Below are positions 22,693 through 32,180 of a DNA stretch of 64,000 bases, piece after piece (position 1 is the first letter of the stretch; each line of letters opens with the position of its first letter). Source of the DNA: Bacillota bacterium. GTDB taxonomy: Bacteria; Bacillota; Clostridia; Clostridiales; Clostridiaceae. A model generated the notes under the pieces. It did not search any database, was not told the origin of the DNA, and worked only from the letters and a program-made list of their open reading frames with translations. The translations under genes were made by a program, and so were the position numbers. The stretch is taken from contig JAEXLD010000081.1 of NCBI GenBank assembly GCA_023445445.1, positions 1-64,000 on the forward strand. Reading direction: 5' to 3'.

Positions 22693-23820
22693 ATGATAAT
22701 ACAAAGTAAAAATGTATGGTTACATGAAGATTTTGTAGCAGCTCAATTAACAATTGAAGGAGATAAAATAATTAAGGTTAATGAATATAATAAAGAAGCT
22801 CCAGATGTTGATTATGGAGAAAATTATATTCTTCCAGGCTTTATTGATATACATAGCCATGGGTATGGCGGAATAAGTGCATCAAAATCATCATCAGAGG
22901 AATTAGTGAAGTGGAAAAAATATTTACCAGAAGAAGGGGTTACTTCTTTTTTACCTTCAGTTGAAACTCAATCTGAAGCTGATAATATAAAAGCTTATAA
23001 AAATATAGTTACTACTATGAGTAATAATGATGGAGCAGAAATTTTAGGAATATATATGGAGGGGAATTTTATTTCAGAAAAGACTAGAGGGGCTCAATGT
23101 AAGGATTTTATAGTGAAGCCTTCTATAGATGTTCTTAAAAAGTACATAGATGCTGCTGATAATAATTTAAAGCTTATATGTATTGCACCAGAAGAGGATG
23201 AGGGTTTTAAAGTTTGTGAATATGCAAGTAGCAAAGGTATAAAGGTAAGTATTGGACATAGTAATGCTACCTATAAGACTGTAAAAAATGCTATAAATCA
23301 TGGAGCTATATCTATAACTCATACTTATAATGGTTGTCCTAGATTTCATCATAGGGAAGTTGGTGTAATAGGAGCAGCTATGGATATAGATGATCTTTAT
23401 ACAGAGGTTATTGGTGATGGAAGACATGTATCCTTTGAGGCTGTTAGAATACTAGGAAGGCTAAAGGGAAAGGACAAGCTCATATTAGTTAGTGATGCAT
23501 TTCCATTAAAGGGTTATATGGGGGAATTACCTCTAGGCATCACAAGAACGGATGATGGACAATTTGTAAATAATGAAGGTAATCTTTGTGGATCATCATT
23601 AAAGATAAATGAGGGGATAAATAATTTAATTAAAAAAGCTAAACTTCCTTTAGTAACAGCAATTAATTCTGCAACTATTAACCCAGCTAGAATGTTAGGT
23701 ATAAACAAGAATAAAGGGTCTATTGAGATAAATAAAGATGCAGACTTAGTAATAACAAATTCAGATTTTAATGTTATGTTCACATATTGTAAGGGCAGAG
23801 AGGTATATAAAGGTGAATAG
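22693..23820 (+). CDS. nagA: N-acetylglucosamine-6-phosphate deacetylase
   Basis: NagA removes acetate from GlcNAc-6-P to give glucosamine-6-P. The 375-residue amidohydrolase shows the metal and substrate motifs in order: IDIHSHG, YMEGNFI, SIGHSNAT, THTYNG and the catalytic VSDAF. The loop after YMEG differs from the usual GPF version. ATG 22693 is six bases after GGGGTGA; the GTG at 22684 is part of that site and is rejected. NagB is not in the window. It follows nanE, and its stop nearly touches the YcxB-like gene. Confidence 0.9.
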   Translation: MIIQSKNVWLHEDFVAAQLTIEGDKIIKVNEYNKEAPDVDYGENYILPGFIDIHSHGYGGISASKSSSEELVKWKKYLPEEGVTSFLPSVETQSEADNIKAYKNIVTTMSNNDGAEILGIYMEGNFISEKTRGAQCKDFIVKPSIDVLKKYIDAADNNLKLICIAPEEDEGFKVCEYASSKGIKVSIGHSNATYKTVKNAINHGAISITHTYNGCPRFHHREVGVIGAAMDIDDLYTEVIGDGRHVSFEAVRILGRLKGKDKLILVSDAFPLKGYMGELPLGITRTDDGQFVNNEGNLCGSSLKINEGINNLIKKAKLPLVTAINSATINPARMLGINKNKGSIEINKDADLVITNSDFNVMFTYCKGREVYKGE

Positions 23821-23821
23821 T

Positions 23822-24355
23822 ATGGACGGTGTATTTCAGAACAGGGTATTTCAGTTTGCAATAAATAAAGAAGAGTATTTAGAGTTTTTAAGGTTTAGAT
23901 ATGGAATTTCTAAGGAAAGTAAAAATAGAAAGCTGTGGATAATAACTTCTATACCAACATTAATAATTGTAAGTGATATTTTCTTTAAGTTATATAGTAA
24001 GTGGCAATATATTCTTTTATCAGTTTTATTAATTGCTCTTTGGATATTTATTGCTGTACCTAAGATTTGGAAGTGGATTTTAGGAAAACAATTTAATGAA
24101 AGTATTTTTGAAAGGGTTAATATAAAGGCCTTTGAAAATATTACTGCTGAATTTAGAGATAAGAATATTCTTATTAAGGATAGAGGAAATAATATAGAGA
24201 TAAATTATAAGGATGTATCAAAAGTAATTCCTATAAATAATATGTTTGTTATCTTATATAAAGGACAAGGAGTAATTTTATTACCTTATCGTGTCTTTAA
24301 GGAAGATAAAGATATAAAGGAATTTTTAATAAGTATAGAAAAGAAAATATCATAA
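23822..24355 (+). CDS. YcxB-like membrane protein
   Basis: The 177-residue protein has a short N-terminal soluble part, two adjacent membrane helices (about 39-55 and 60-82), and a C-terminal beta-rich domain (about 95-177) with ITAEFRDKNILIKD and VILLPYRVF. This is the YcxB-like family layout. ATG 23822 is one base after the nagA stop; AAAGGTG at 23809-23815 serves as binding site. The role is unknown. It may simply be co-transcribed with nagA. Its last codons run into the palindrome at 24353-24416. Confidence 0.65.
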   Translation: MDGVFQNRVFQFAINKEEYLEFLRFRYGISKESKNRKLWIITSIPTLIIVSDIFFKLYSKWQYILLSVLLIALWIFIAVPKIWKWILGKQFNESIFERVNIKAFENITAEFRDKNILIKDRGNNIEINYKDVSKVIPINNMFVILYKGQGVILLPYRVFKEDKDIKEFLISIEKKIS

Positions 24356-24416
24356 TTGGAAAATAAATGGGCCCCAGGGGCTTAATTGCCCCTGGGGCCC
24401 ATTTATTTTCCAATTA
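24353..24416. repeat. Perfect 29-bp palindrome (REP-like copy 2), terminator
   Basis: Arms 24353-24381 and 24388-24416 are exactly complementary, with core GGGCCCCAGGGGC and feet TAATTGGAAAATAAAT. The left foot covers the stop codon of the YcxB-like gene. It separates the amino-sugar genes from the sensor genes. Confidence 0.9.
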
Positions 24417-24471
24417 CATTCCATTTTGTGAATTAAAATGGTATACTTTTCACAGAAGGGGCTGGGAAAAT

Positions 24472-26250
24472 ATGTATAAGAAAACCATAAGAAATAGACT
24501 TTTAATATTCTTTTTAGTTATTATGTTTTTGCCAATAACTATGCTAGGTATATTTTCTAATTTAGTTTATACGAAAATGGTTGAAAACAAGGTTAATCAG
24601 CATACTAGCCAAATGATAAATCAAATAGAAATTAATATAGATAACTATATTAAATCTGTTGAAAATATTTTAATGTATATTTCTAATTCAGAGGACGTTA
24701 TAAATTTCCTAAATAAACAAGATACTTTATCAGAAGATGAAGGAGAAATATTAGAGAATAGAATTAAAAGAAGTTTAAAAACCTACACAGAAGTTAATTC
24801 AGAAATATTAGGATTACTAGTTGTAAATAGTGAGGATAAATATATAAGCAATGATCTTGAGAAAAAGACAAGGGATGAGCTAGCAAGAGAAATATGGTTT
24901 AATGAAGCAATAATTGAAGATGGAAAGGTCCATTTTTTTAGCAAGCCCATTGGAAGAAACTTAAAATCTTATAAAAACTACAGTGCAGAGGATATTATTA
25001 CTATTAGCAAGGCAGTTATTGATAAGGAAACAAAGAATATAATTGGTGTTATTATGGCAGATATTAATTTGAAAAAGTTTGATGATATAATAAGGGACAA
25101 TTATATTGGAGAAACGGGATTCTTTTACCTTTTAGATAATAATAACAATATAGTCTATTCCCCTGTAAATCCAATTATATATAGAATAAGTAATAATAAC
25201 TTTAATGGAACTAATGGTAATTTTATAAAGACTATAAATAATGAAGCCTTTAGGATAACTTATAACACTAGTGATGTTACAGGCTGGAAAAGTATTGGTG
25301 TGTTTTCCTTTAATGATATTTCAAAAGACATAATTAAAATGGAAAGGTTTACTTTAATTATTACTATATCAACCTTTTTATTAGCAGTATTCTTCTCACT
25401 TTTATTTACCAATAGTATTGTAACTCCTATTAAGGAATTAAAAAACCTAATGAAGGGAGTGGAATCAGGTGATTTAGATTTAAGATTTGAAGAAGAAAGA
25501 TATAATAATGAGTTTGGAGAACTTGGACATAGTTTTAATCATATGGTTAGTGAAATAAAAGAACTTATCAACATGGTTTATAAAGAACAAAGTAGCAAGA
25601 GAAAAGCAGAAATAGAAATCCTACAATCTCAAATAAAACCTCATTTTTTATATAATACTTTAGATACTATAGCTTGGATGGCAGAGGATTACAATGCAAA
25701 GGAAATTGTGCATTTAGTTGGAGCATTAACTAAGGTATTTAGAATTGGATTAAGTAAAGGCAAGGAAGTTATTAAGCTTAAGGATGAAATTGAGCATATA
25801 AATAGCTACCTAACTATTCAAAAATATAGGTATGAGGATAAGTTAAGCTATAAGATTTCTTATGATGAAGCTGTTTTAGATGTTTTAGTTTTAAAACTTA
25901 TTACACAACCTATTGTAGAAAATTCAATTTATCATGGAATAAAAGAAAAGAGAGGAAAGGGAGAAATAAACATTAACTTTAGAAAAGTTGTGGATGAAAT
26001 AATTATTACTGTTAAAGATAATGGAGCTGGAATATCTGAAGAAAAGCTTCAAAATATAAATTCAATGTTAGAAACGGGAAACAGTTTTTATATTGATTCT
26101 GAAAGTGGATCTGGTTATGGAATATCAAATGTTAATACTAGAATTAAGCTTAGTTACGGACAAGCTTATGGATTAAGATACTATAGTAAATTAGGGGAAT
26201 TTACTACAGTAGAAATAAGACTTCCATTTGAAAATAATTATAAGGGGTAG
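24472..26250 (+). CDS. YesM-type sensor histidine kinase
   Basis: The 592-residue kinase has TM1 (about 10-30), an extracellular sensing domain (about 35-295), TM2 (about 300-320), HAMP (about 320-375) and a His_kinase/HATPase_c part. Phospho-acceptor H391 is in QIKPHFLYNTLD, and the ATP-binding region has DNGAGISEE and SGSGYGISN. ATG 24472 follows AGAAGGGG. Together with the response regulator 12 bases downstream and the membrane-anchored double binding protein, it forms a three-gene sensory unit, probably for a sugar. Confidence 0.9.
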   Translation: MYKKTIRNRLLIFFLVIMFLPITMLGIFSNLVYTKMVENKVNQHTSQMINQIEINIDNYIKSVENILMYISNSEDVINFLNKQDTLSEDEGEILENRIKRSLKTYTEVNSEILGLLVVNSEDKYISNDLEKKTRDELAREIWFNEAIIEDGKVHFFSKPIGRNLKSYKNYSAEDIITISKAVIDKETKNIIGVIMADINLKKFDDIIRDNYIGETGFFYLLDNNNNIVYSPVNPIIYRISNNNFNGTNGNFIKTINNEAFRITYNTSDVTGWKSIGVFSFNDISKDIIKMERFTLIITISTFLLAVFFSLLFTNSIVTPIKELKNLMKGVESGDLDLRFEEERYNNEFGELGHSFNHMVSEIKELINMVYKEQSSKRKAEIEILQSQIKPHFLYNTLDTIAWMAEDYNAKEIVHLVGALTKVFRIGLSKGKEVIKLKDEIEHINSYLTIQKYRYEDKLSYKISYDEAVLDVLVLKLITQPIVENSIYHGIKEKRGKGEININFRKVVDEIIITVKDNGAGISEEKLQNINSMLETGNSFYIDSESGSGYGISNVNTRIKLSYGQAYGLRYYSKLGEFTTVEIRLPFENNYKG

Positions 26251-26262
26251 GAGGGATTAGCT

Positions 26263-27480
26263 TTGATTAAGGTTTTAATTGCTGATGATGAGCCTAGGAT
26301 AAGAAGGGGAATTAAAAATACAATTAACTGGGAAGAAAATGATTTTCAGCTTGTGGGAGAAGCAGAAGATGGAGAAGAAGCATTAAGCTTAATAAAGGAA
26401 AAAACGCCAGATATATTATTTATTGATATATGTATGCCATTTTTAAATGGAATACAGTTAATAGAAGAAATAAATAAGATTTTATATAACCCAATTATAA
26501 TAATAGTTTCAGGTCATGATGAATTTAATTATGCTCAAGCAGCACTAAGACTTAGGGTTTTTGATTATATTTTAAAGCCTATAGATAGAGATAACTTTAA
26601 AGCTTTAATTAATAAAGTAAAGGAAGAATTTATTTTAAGAAAAAGAAAAGATGAAAGAGAAAATTTTAAGAAGGAAGTTCTTGAAAGCAATATTTTTTAT
26701 TTAAAGGATAACTTTTTAAAAGATTGGCTTAATGGTAAATTTGATGCTAATGAATTAAAGGTTAAAATGGAAAACTTCAATTTTAATTACACCAATAATA
26801 TGGGACTTGCCCTTATTAAAATATTAGAAAAGAATTTTGTTGGCATGGTTAATAAAAATGAAAAAGAATTAATTTCTTATGGTGTTATGAATATTTCAAG
26901 AGATTTTGTTGAGAACTTTAAAAATTCCTATGTATTTCAATATTCATCCACAAGAATAGTTATTATTTCAGAGGTTGAATCTATAATAGCATGGAGAAAA
27001 ATGCTAATAGACTTAGAAGAGAATATAGTTAATTTATTTAAGATTGATATTATAATAGAAAATTCATTATTAGATAAAGACCCAATGAAAGCTAAAGATA
27101 TATTTAGTAAGATGAAGAAAAATATTATAGAAAAAAGTAAGAAGACTCCAATTGTTTTAGAAGTAGAAAAATATATTAATAAGAATTATGGTAATTGTGA
27201 TTTATCTATAGAAATCCTTTCTAATAAGCTTGGAATTAGTCAAACTTATTTAACAAGGTTACTTAAAAAAGAGCTTGGTATGAATTTTATTGATTATTTA
27301 ACTTATATTAGACTTCAAAATTCCATAGAGCTTATGAAAGAGCCTTCTATTAAGATATATGAAATTGCTAATTTAGTGGGTTATAGTACACAACATTATT
27401 TTAGTAATGTATTTAAAAAGCATACTGGAATGTCTCCAAATGATTATAGGATGTGCATGAATAATGAAGATGAAATATGA
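26263..27480 (+). CDS. YesN-type response regulator (REC + AraC HTH)
   Basis: The 405-residue regulator has a REC domain (about 1-120; D8, D9, phospho-acceptor D55, K105 in YILKP), a linker domain, and a C-terminal AraC-type double HTH (about 305-400; LGISQTYLTRLLK and IANLVGYSTQHYF). It starts at TTG 26263 after GGAGGGA at 26250-26256. It should bind promoters of sugar genes when phosphorylated by the kinase upstream. The likeliest target is the ytf-like importer at 35.3 kb, judging from the sensor protein encoded next. The end overlaps that gene by 17 bases. Confidence 0.9.
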   Translation: MIKVLIADDEPRIRRGIKNTINWEENDFQLVGEAEDGEEALSLIKEKTPDILFIDICMPFLNGIQLIEEINKILYNPIIIIVSGHDEFNYAQAALRLRVFDYILKPIDRDNFKALINKVKEEFILRKRKDERENFKKEVLESNIFYLKDNFLKDWLNGKFDANELKVKMENFNFNYTNNMGLALIKILEKNFVGMVNKNEKELISYGVMNISRDFVENFKNSYVFQYSSTRIVIISEVESIIAWRKMLIDLEENIVNLFKIDIIIENSLLDKDPMKAKDIFSKMKKNIIEKSKKTPIVLEVEKYINKNYGNCDLSIEILSNKLGISQTYLTRLLKKELGMNFIDYLTYIRLQNSIELMKEPSIKIYEIANLVGYSTQHYFSNVFKKHTGMSPNDYRMCMNNEDEI

Positions 27481-29350
27481 GGAATTTGTTTATTTTTTTG
27501 CCATTATACTACTTATAGTTTTTTCTATATTTTCTATTGTAATATTTTTTTATAATAATCTTGCTGGGAAGGAAAATAAAGAAGAAAAAACCTTTGTAAT
27601 TGGGGTTTCTCAATCACAGCTAATGGAGCCTTGGCAAATTAAAATTAATGAAGAAATAAAGAAGGAAGCTAGTAATTATGATAATCTTCAAGTTATATAT
27701 TTAGATGCTGTAGGTAGTTCTAATAAGCAAATTGATGATATTGATAAGCTTATGCAATATGATATTGATTTATTAATTATATGTCCATTTAATTCTAAGG
27801 AGGTTACAAAAAAAGTAGCAGATGTACATGAGGATATTCCAGTTATAGTGTTAGATAGAGGGGTAGAGGGATATGATTATACCTTATATATAGGACCAGA
27901 TAATAGTACTGTAGGAAAACAAGTTGGTAATTTTGCAGTGGATTTATTAAAGGATAATGGTGGTAATATAGTTGAAATAAAGGGAAATGTTAATTCTAAT
28001 GCAAGTATAGAAAGAAGTAGTGGATTTAGAAGTAAGATTAATCAATATAGTAATATTAATTTAGTAAAGGATATAAATGTAAATTGGAATCGTGATGAAG
28101 CAGAAGATGAAATGAAAAATATATTTGAAGAAAATAAGGATATTGATTTAGTATTTGCACATAGTGATGCTATGGCTTTAGGTGCTTATAACGCTTATAA
28201 AAGTTCTGATTATAAAAAAGATGTTAAGTTTATTGGTATAGATGGGTTAACTGGAGAAAGTGGTGGGTTGAATTTAGTTGAAAAGGGAATTCTTAATTGT
28301 ACATTTACTTGCCCAACTGGTGGAAAAGAGGCAATTCAATATGCAATGGATATATTAAATAAAGAAAAGGGAATTCCAAAGAGGGTTATTTTAAGAAGTA
28401 GCTTAATAACTAAAAGAAACATCAATGAATATAAAAATAAAAATGATAATAAGAAGGAAAAGGAAGTAATAACCTTAGGCTTTTGTAATGTTGGAAAAGA
28501 AGGTGGATGGAGAGCAGCTAATGAAGGATCTATAAAAAATGCAGCAAAGGATTTTGGCATTAACTTAATATATGATGAAGCTGATTTAAATTATGAAAAT
28601 CAAATAAAAATCTTAAATAAATTTATTGAAATGAAGGTTGATATAATTGCCTTTTCACCAGTAAGGGATTATGGCTTTGAAGATGTATTAAGTAAAGCGA
28701 AGAATGCTAATATTCCTGTTATTTTATCAGACAGAACTATAAATATAGAAGATAAAACCTTATATAATACTTATTTAGGAAGTGATATGAGGGAACAAGG
28801 TAGACGAGCTGCTAGATGGTGCCTTGAAAACCTAGGGAAAAATATAAATGTTGTTGAGCTTCAAGGAATTTATGCATCTACACCATCAATAGAAAGAAAA
28901 ATAGGCTTTGAAGAAATTATAAAAGCTACTAATAATAATGTGAAAATAGTAGCGTCAGATAATGGAAATTACACCATTGAAGGTGGGAAAAAGGTTATGG
29001 AGAGATTTTTAAAGAATGATTATTCTAAATATATTGGTACAGAAATCCTTGTATTTTCTCATAATGATGATATGGCCCTTGGAGCAATAGAAGCAATTGA
29101 GGATTTTGGACTTAAGCCAGGAACGGATATAAAAATAATATCAATAGATGCTATAAAGGAAGGAATTTTAGCATTAAGGGATGGAAAAATAAATTGCATA
29201 GTAGAGTGTAATCCACTAATTGGACCAGAAATTATGAAGATTTCAAAGGATATATTAAGTGGAAAGGATACAACCAGCATGATAATTACTGATGAAAAAA
29301 TTTTTGAAGCAAAAAACTTTGATGTGGAATGGCTAAAGAGAGCTTACTAG
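27464..29350 (+). CDS. Membrane-anchored protein with two tandem sugar-binding domains
   Basis: The 628-residue protein starts with one TM helix (about 10-31). Two complete periplasmic-binding (Peripla_BP_4) domains follow at about 43-325 and 338-620, joined by a Lys/Asn linker. The second strongly resembles the importer lipoprotein at 35321-36310; shared features include AHNDDMA versus SHNDDMA and the VECNPL(L/I)GP motif. The first is more distant. No lipobox and no permease gene are next to it, so it is more likely a ligand receptor for the adjacent kinase than an importer subunit. ATG 27464 lies inside the regulator gene. Confidence 0.8.
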   Translation: MKMKYEEFVYFFAIILLIVFSIFSIVIFFYNNLAGKENKEEKTFVIGVSQSQLMEPWQIKINEEIKKEASNYDNLQVIYLDAVGSSNKQIDDIDKLMQYDIDLLIICPFNSKEVTKKVADVHEDIPVIVLDRGVEGYDYTLYIGPDNSTVGKQVGNFAVDLLKDNGGNIVEIKGNVNSNASIERSSGFRSKINQYSNINLVKDINVNWNRDEAEDEMKNIFEENKDIDLVFAHSDAMALGAYNAYKSSDYKKDVKFIGIDGLTGESGGLNLVEKGILNCTFTCPTGGKEAIQYAMDILNKEKGIPKRVILRSSLITKRNINEYKNKNDNKKEKEVITLGFCNVGKEGGWRAANEGSIKNAAKDFGINLIYDEADLNYENQIKILNKFIEMKVDIIAFSPVRDYGFEDVLSKAKNANIPVILSDRTINIEDKTLYNTYLGSDMREQGRRAARWCLENLGKNINVVELQGIYASTPSIERKIGFEEIIKATNNNVKIVASDNGNYTIEGGKKVMERFLKNDYSKYIGTEILVFSHNDDMALGAIEAIEDFGLKPGTDIKIISIDAIKEGILALRDGKINCIVECNPLIGPEIMKISKDILSGKDTTSMIITDEKIFEAKNFDVEWLKRAY

Positions 29351-29570
29351 AAGCGAAGCTTCTAAATGTAGAATGTAAAATGAAGAATGTAGAATTGAGG
29401 AGTAAATTCCTCCAAAGTCGGAATTTATAAAATTAAAGAATGAAAAAATGAAAGAATGAAAGAATTAAGGAATGAAGAGCTTCTTTCCTGAAGCAAAATC
29501 AGCATAAAAAGTGGGAAGTTGATTGCTGTTTTTTTACAATAGTATATTACTTCCACTTTATGTAATTATA
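29351..29570. repeat. Repeat-rich intergenic stretch after the sensor operon
   Basis: This region has GAAGC/GCTTC mini-hairpins, tandem AATGTAGAATG-like and AATGAAAG-like units, the hairpin GAGGA/TCCTC at about 29397-29412, and AATGTAGAATTGAGG at 29386-29400, which matches the element at 22563-22668. It ends with AAAGTGG.../...CCACTTT arms (about 29508-29560). No gene is seen here. Confidence 0.55.
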
Positions 29571-29654
29571 TTCCAAATAGGTGTATAATAAAAATATATA
29601 TATTTACGAAATTGTATTATATTATTAAACAATATTATTATTGGAGGATTTTCT

Positions 29655-29849
29655 ATGAAAAAAGAAACAAAATGTATTAAATGTAATTCAGAGAAAATTA
29701 AATTGGTAAAAGCTCTACCAGTACAAATACAAAAGGGACTCATTCCCAAACTTATAAATCCTAAGTATTACATTTGTACAGACTGTGGATATACTGAAAT
29801 ATGGATAGAATCAGAAGAAGAGTTAAAATATATAGAAAATAATTACTAA
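29655..29849 (+). CDS. Small zinc-ribbon protein
   Basis: This 64-residue protein has two CxxC pairs, CIKC near residue 8 and CTDC near residue 43, spaced as in a zinc ribbon, and an acidic C-terminal helix. GGAGG precedes ATG 29655. It is basic in the middle and has no signal peptide. Zinc ribbons of this size are usually nucleic acid or protein binding; the specific role is unknown. It stands alone between a repeat-rich gap and a small membrane-protein gene. Confidence 0.7.
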   Translation: MKKETKCIKCNSEKIKLVKALPVQIQKGLIPKLINPKYYICTDCGYTEIWIESEEELKYIENNY

Positions 29850-29938
29850 TAATCTTAATCTATTACCAATTAATTGATTTATAGGAACATGTAATTGTAA
29901 TAAAATATGCGTTATATAAAAGGGAGGGGAGTATTGAT

Positions 29939-30388
29939 TTGAAAATAAATAAGAAATATGCATTAAGTTTTTTTGTTATTGTAACAACTATATCAGCAAT
30001 AATATTGAATTTTAATAATCATCTTATGGGTAATAATGCAACCATTTTAAATTTAAAAGTATCTATTGCATTTTTAATTCTTTGGTTTTTACTAAGCGTT
30101 TATTGTGGCTGGAAAAACGAAAAATCCTATAAGAAATTTATTTTAATATATTGGGGGATAAGTATTATTACTTATTTACTTGTAGCACTTAGTTCAATTA
30201 TTAATTTTGATGGGATGATCATTGCCCCTCTAGCAATTTGGTACTACTCTCCTATATACGGATTAATGTACTTAAATAAGGGGGTTTCTGCCTTCAATTT
30301 GGGCCATTATACAGGCTTTTTAATAAGCTTTTTAGGATATTATATTGGATATTATATCTATAAATTAAAAATAATGCATAATGCGTAA
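29939..30388 (+). CDS. Four-helix membrane protein of unknown function
   Basis: The 149-residue protein starts at TTG 29939, about eight bases after the strong site AGGGAGGGGAG. Hydrophobic segments lie at about 7-24, 40-57, 66-88 and 120-141. No family is recognised and no active-site motif is visible. Neighbouring genes are short and unrelated, so context gives no help. Confidence 0.55.
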   Translation: MKINKKYALSFFVIVTTISAIILNFNNHLMGNNATILNLKVSIAFLILWFLLSVYCGWKNEKSYKKFILIYWGISIITYLLVALSSIINFDGMIIAPLAIWYYSPIYGLMYLNKGVSAFNLGHYTGFLISFLGYYIGYYIYKLKIMHNA

Positions 30389-30436
30389 TTAATTGATTAA
30401 GGGCTTCTTTGTTGAAGCTAGAATGGGGGAAGGAAT

Positions 30437-31192
30437 ATGGAGTGTAAGGAAATTCTTATTAAAGTTGCTAATGAGTATTATAAGATTTTAGGGAATAATT
30501 TAATTGGTATATATGTGCATGGCTCTATTGCTTTTGGATGTTTTAATCCTAATAAAAGTGACATTGATTTTATTGTAGTTGTAAATAATATACCTAGTTT
30601 GGAGGAAAAGGAAGCATTAGTGCAGACGTTGTTATGTTTAAATGAGGAAGTACCTGATAAGGGCTATGAGATGAGCGTTGTTTTATCAAGATTTTGCAAA
30701 GAATTTATTTATCCAACTCCTTTTGAATTACACTATTCAATTGCTCATTTACATAGATGCAAAGATAATTTGAGAGAATATTGCATATCAATGAATGGTA
30801 TGGATAAAGATTTGGCAGCACATTTTACAGTTATAAAAAAGGTTGGATATACTATTTGGGGAAAGCCAATAACTGAAGTATTTGGAGATGTTCCTAAGGA
30901 GAATTACTTAGATAGTATTAAAGAAGATATAGGTAATGCAACAGAGGAGATTAGTGGTAATAGCATTTATTTTATTTTGAATCTATGTCGTGTACTTGCA
31001 TATAAAAATGAAGGCTTAATTTTATCAAAAGAGCAAGGTGGATTATGGGGAAAAGAAAAATTACCAGAAGAGTTTAGATTATTATTATCTAAAGCATTAA
31101 AAAATTATAAATCAGAAATTGAAGAAGTTTTTGATAGAGAACTTTTATTAGATTTTAGTAATTATATGATTGGAAATATATTTGATAAATAG
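30437..31192 (+). CDS. Nucleotidyltransferase, aminoglycoside adenylyltransferase-like (DUF4111)
   Basis: The 251-residue protein has the polymerase-beta nucleotidyltransferase signature GSIAFG at 29-34 followed by SDIDF at 41-45, and a helical C-terminal DUF4111-like domain (about 150-250). That is the architecture of AadA/ANT(9)-type aminoglycoside adenylyltransferases. Whether it confers resistance cannot be told from sequence alone; many clostridial members are uncharacterised. AAGGAAT precedes ATG 30437. It lies in a patchy region that also has a GC-rich acetyltransferase gene. Confidence 0.7.
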   Translation: MECKEILIKVANEYYKILGNNLIGIYVHGSIAFGCFNPNKSDIDFIVVVNNIPSLEEKEALVQTLLCLNEEVPDKGYEMSVVLSRFCKEFIYPTPFELHYSIAHLHRCKDNLREYCISMNGMDKDLAAHFTVIKKVGYTIWGKPITEVFGDVPKENYLDSIKEDIGNATEEISGNSIYFILNLCRVLAYKNEGLILSKEQGGLWGKEKLPEEFRLLLSKALKNYKSEIEEVFDRELLLDFSNYMIGNIFDK

Positions 31193-31379
31193 ATAAAATT
31201 TATAACTTAGATTTTATCAGTAATTCTAATATATTAATGATTAAATAATTTATAGGAAGTGTGTAATTATTTTTTAGAACTAAATAGCTAAAAGCGACGG
31301 CTGATACCAGTGATTAAACCAAAGGAATTTGAGAATATATGGTCAGTAGAGCTATTTATACTTTGAATGGAGGGTAAAT

Positions 31380-31979
31380 ATGAATATCATTATCAAACCA
31401 CTCACACCAGAACTTTGCGCCGATTATTTTGACTTCTTTGAAAATAGGGCATTTACAGATGATACCCCATATAGGTGTTATTGCCACCTTTATCAAATGA
31501 CCAAAGAGCAGAAGAAGGCAGTGTTTGACAAAGTAGAGGGGGCTGATGTAGGGCGCGTTGCCAGAAAAGTTGCCGAGCAGCAGATTAATTCAGGTGATTT
31601 GAAGGGGTATCTGGCCTTCGTAGAGGGGGTTGCCATTGGTTGGTGCAATGCGAACAACAAATGGAATTATCCCGTGGAATCCTGTACCGGCACATGCTTT
31701 TATGCACCTGTTGAGAAGCAGGAAAAAGCTGTGGTCTGCTTCGAAGTAGCACCTGAATTTCGTGGAAAGGGAATCGCCACCGCACTCCTCACTTATGTGT
31801 GTGAGGAGGCTAAAATTGAAGGCTGTATTGCTGTTGAAGGTTTCGCCGTCCTGCGTGATGAACGATACGAATGGGATTGCACCGGTCCAATTAGACTGTA
31901 TGAGAAAGTAGGATTCGTAAAAGTAGCAGAACAGGATGGATTTGTGGTTATGAGAAAAGACCTAAAATTAGAAAAATAA
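31380..31979 (+). CDS. GNAT-family N-acetyltransferase, foreign base composition
   Basis: The 199-residue enzyme has the acetyl-CoA loop motif in VAPEFRGKGIATALL (about 123-137) and a C-terminal YEKVGFVKV typical of GNAT proteins. Its substrate is unknown. Base composition stands out: about 53% G+C in 31501-31560 against about 28% around it, with GCC, GGC and CTG codons rare elsewhere in the window. This signals recent transfer. GGAGGG precedes ATG 31380. A start-less membrane-protein fragment follows immediately. Confidence 0.8.
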   Translation: MNIIIKPLTPELCADYFDFFENRAFTDDTPYRCYCHLYQMTKEQKKAVFDKVEGADVGRVARKVAEQQINSGDLKGYLAFVEGVAIGWCNANNKWNYPVESCTGTCFYAPVEKQEKAVVCFEVAPEFRGKGIATALLTYVCEEAKIEGCIAVEGFAVLRDERYEWDCTGPIRLYEKVGFVKVAEQDGFVVMRKDLKLEK

Positions 31980-31980
31980 A

Positions 31981-32178
31981 GGAATCTTTATATGTGGATT
32001 ATCAATTGTTATAAATTCATTCAGTTTAGGTAACTTTTTTGCAGGACAGTATGATAGTACAGGATGGTCTTTGTCTGCTTATGAAGCAAATATAAAAATA
32101 ATTTCATTTATGATAGTTGGAGCATTGATTTCATTTCTATCTGGGCTTGAAAAAGTATTTGGGAAAGTGGGTATATAA
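31981..32178 (+). pseudogene. C-terminal fragment of a membrane protein
   Basis: Directly after the GNAT stop an open frame reads IFICGLSIVINSFSLGNFF and ends LEKVFGKVGI, 65 residues with two hydrophobic segments but no start or binding site. It appears to be the tail of a gene cut by insertion of the GC-rich segment. The family is not recognised. Confidence 0.5.
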
Positions 32179-32180
32179 GA

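Noticed and set aside
24367..24471. Earlier start for the first YesM kinase within the palindrome
   Set aside because: The codons come from REP-like copy 2; the membrane helix and the AGAAGGGG site place the start at 24472.
27464..29350. Double binding protein as an importer subunit
   Set aside because: It has a TM anchor instead of a lipobox, lies in a kinase-regulator operon and has no permease gene beside it.
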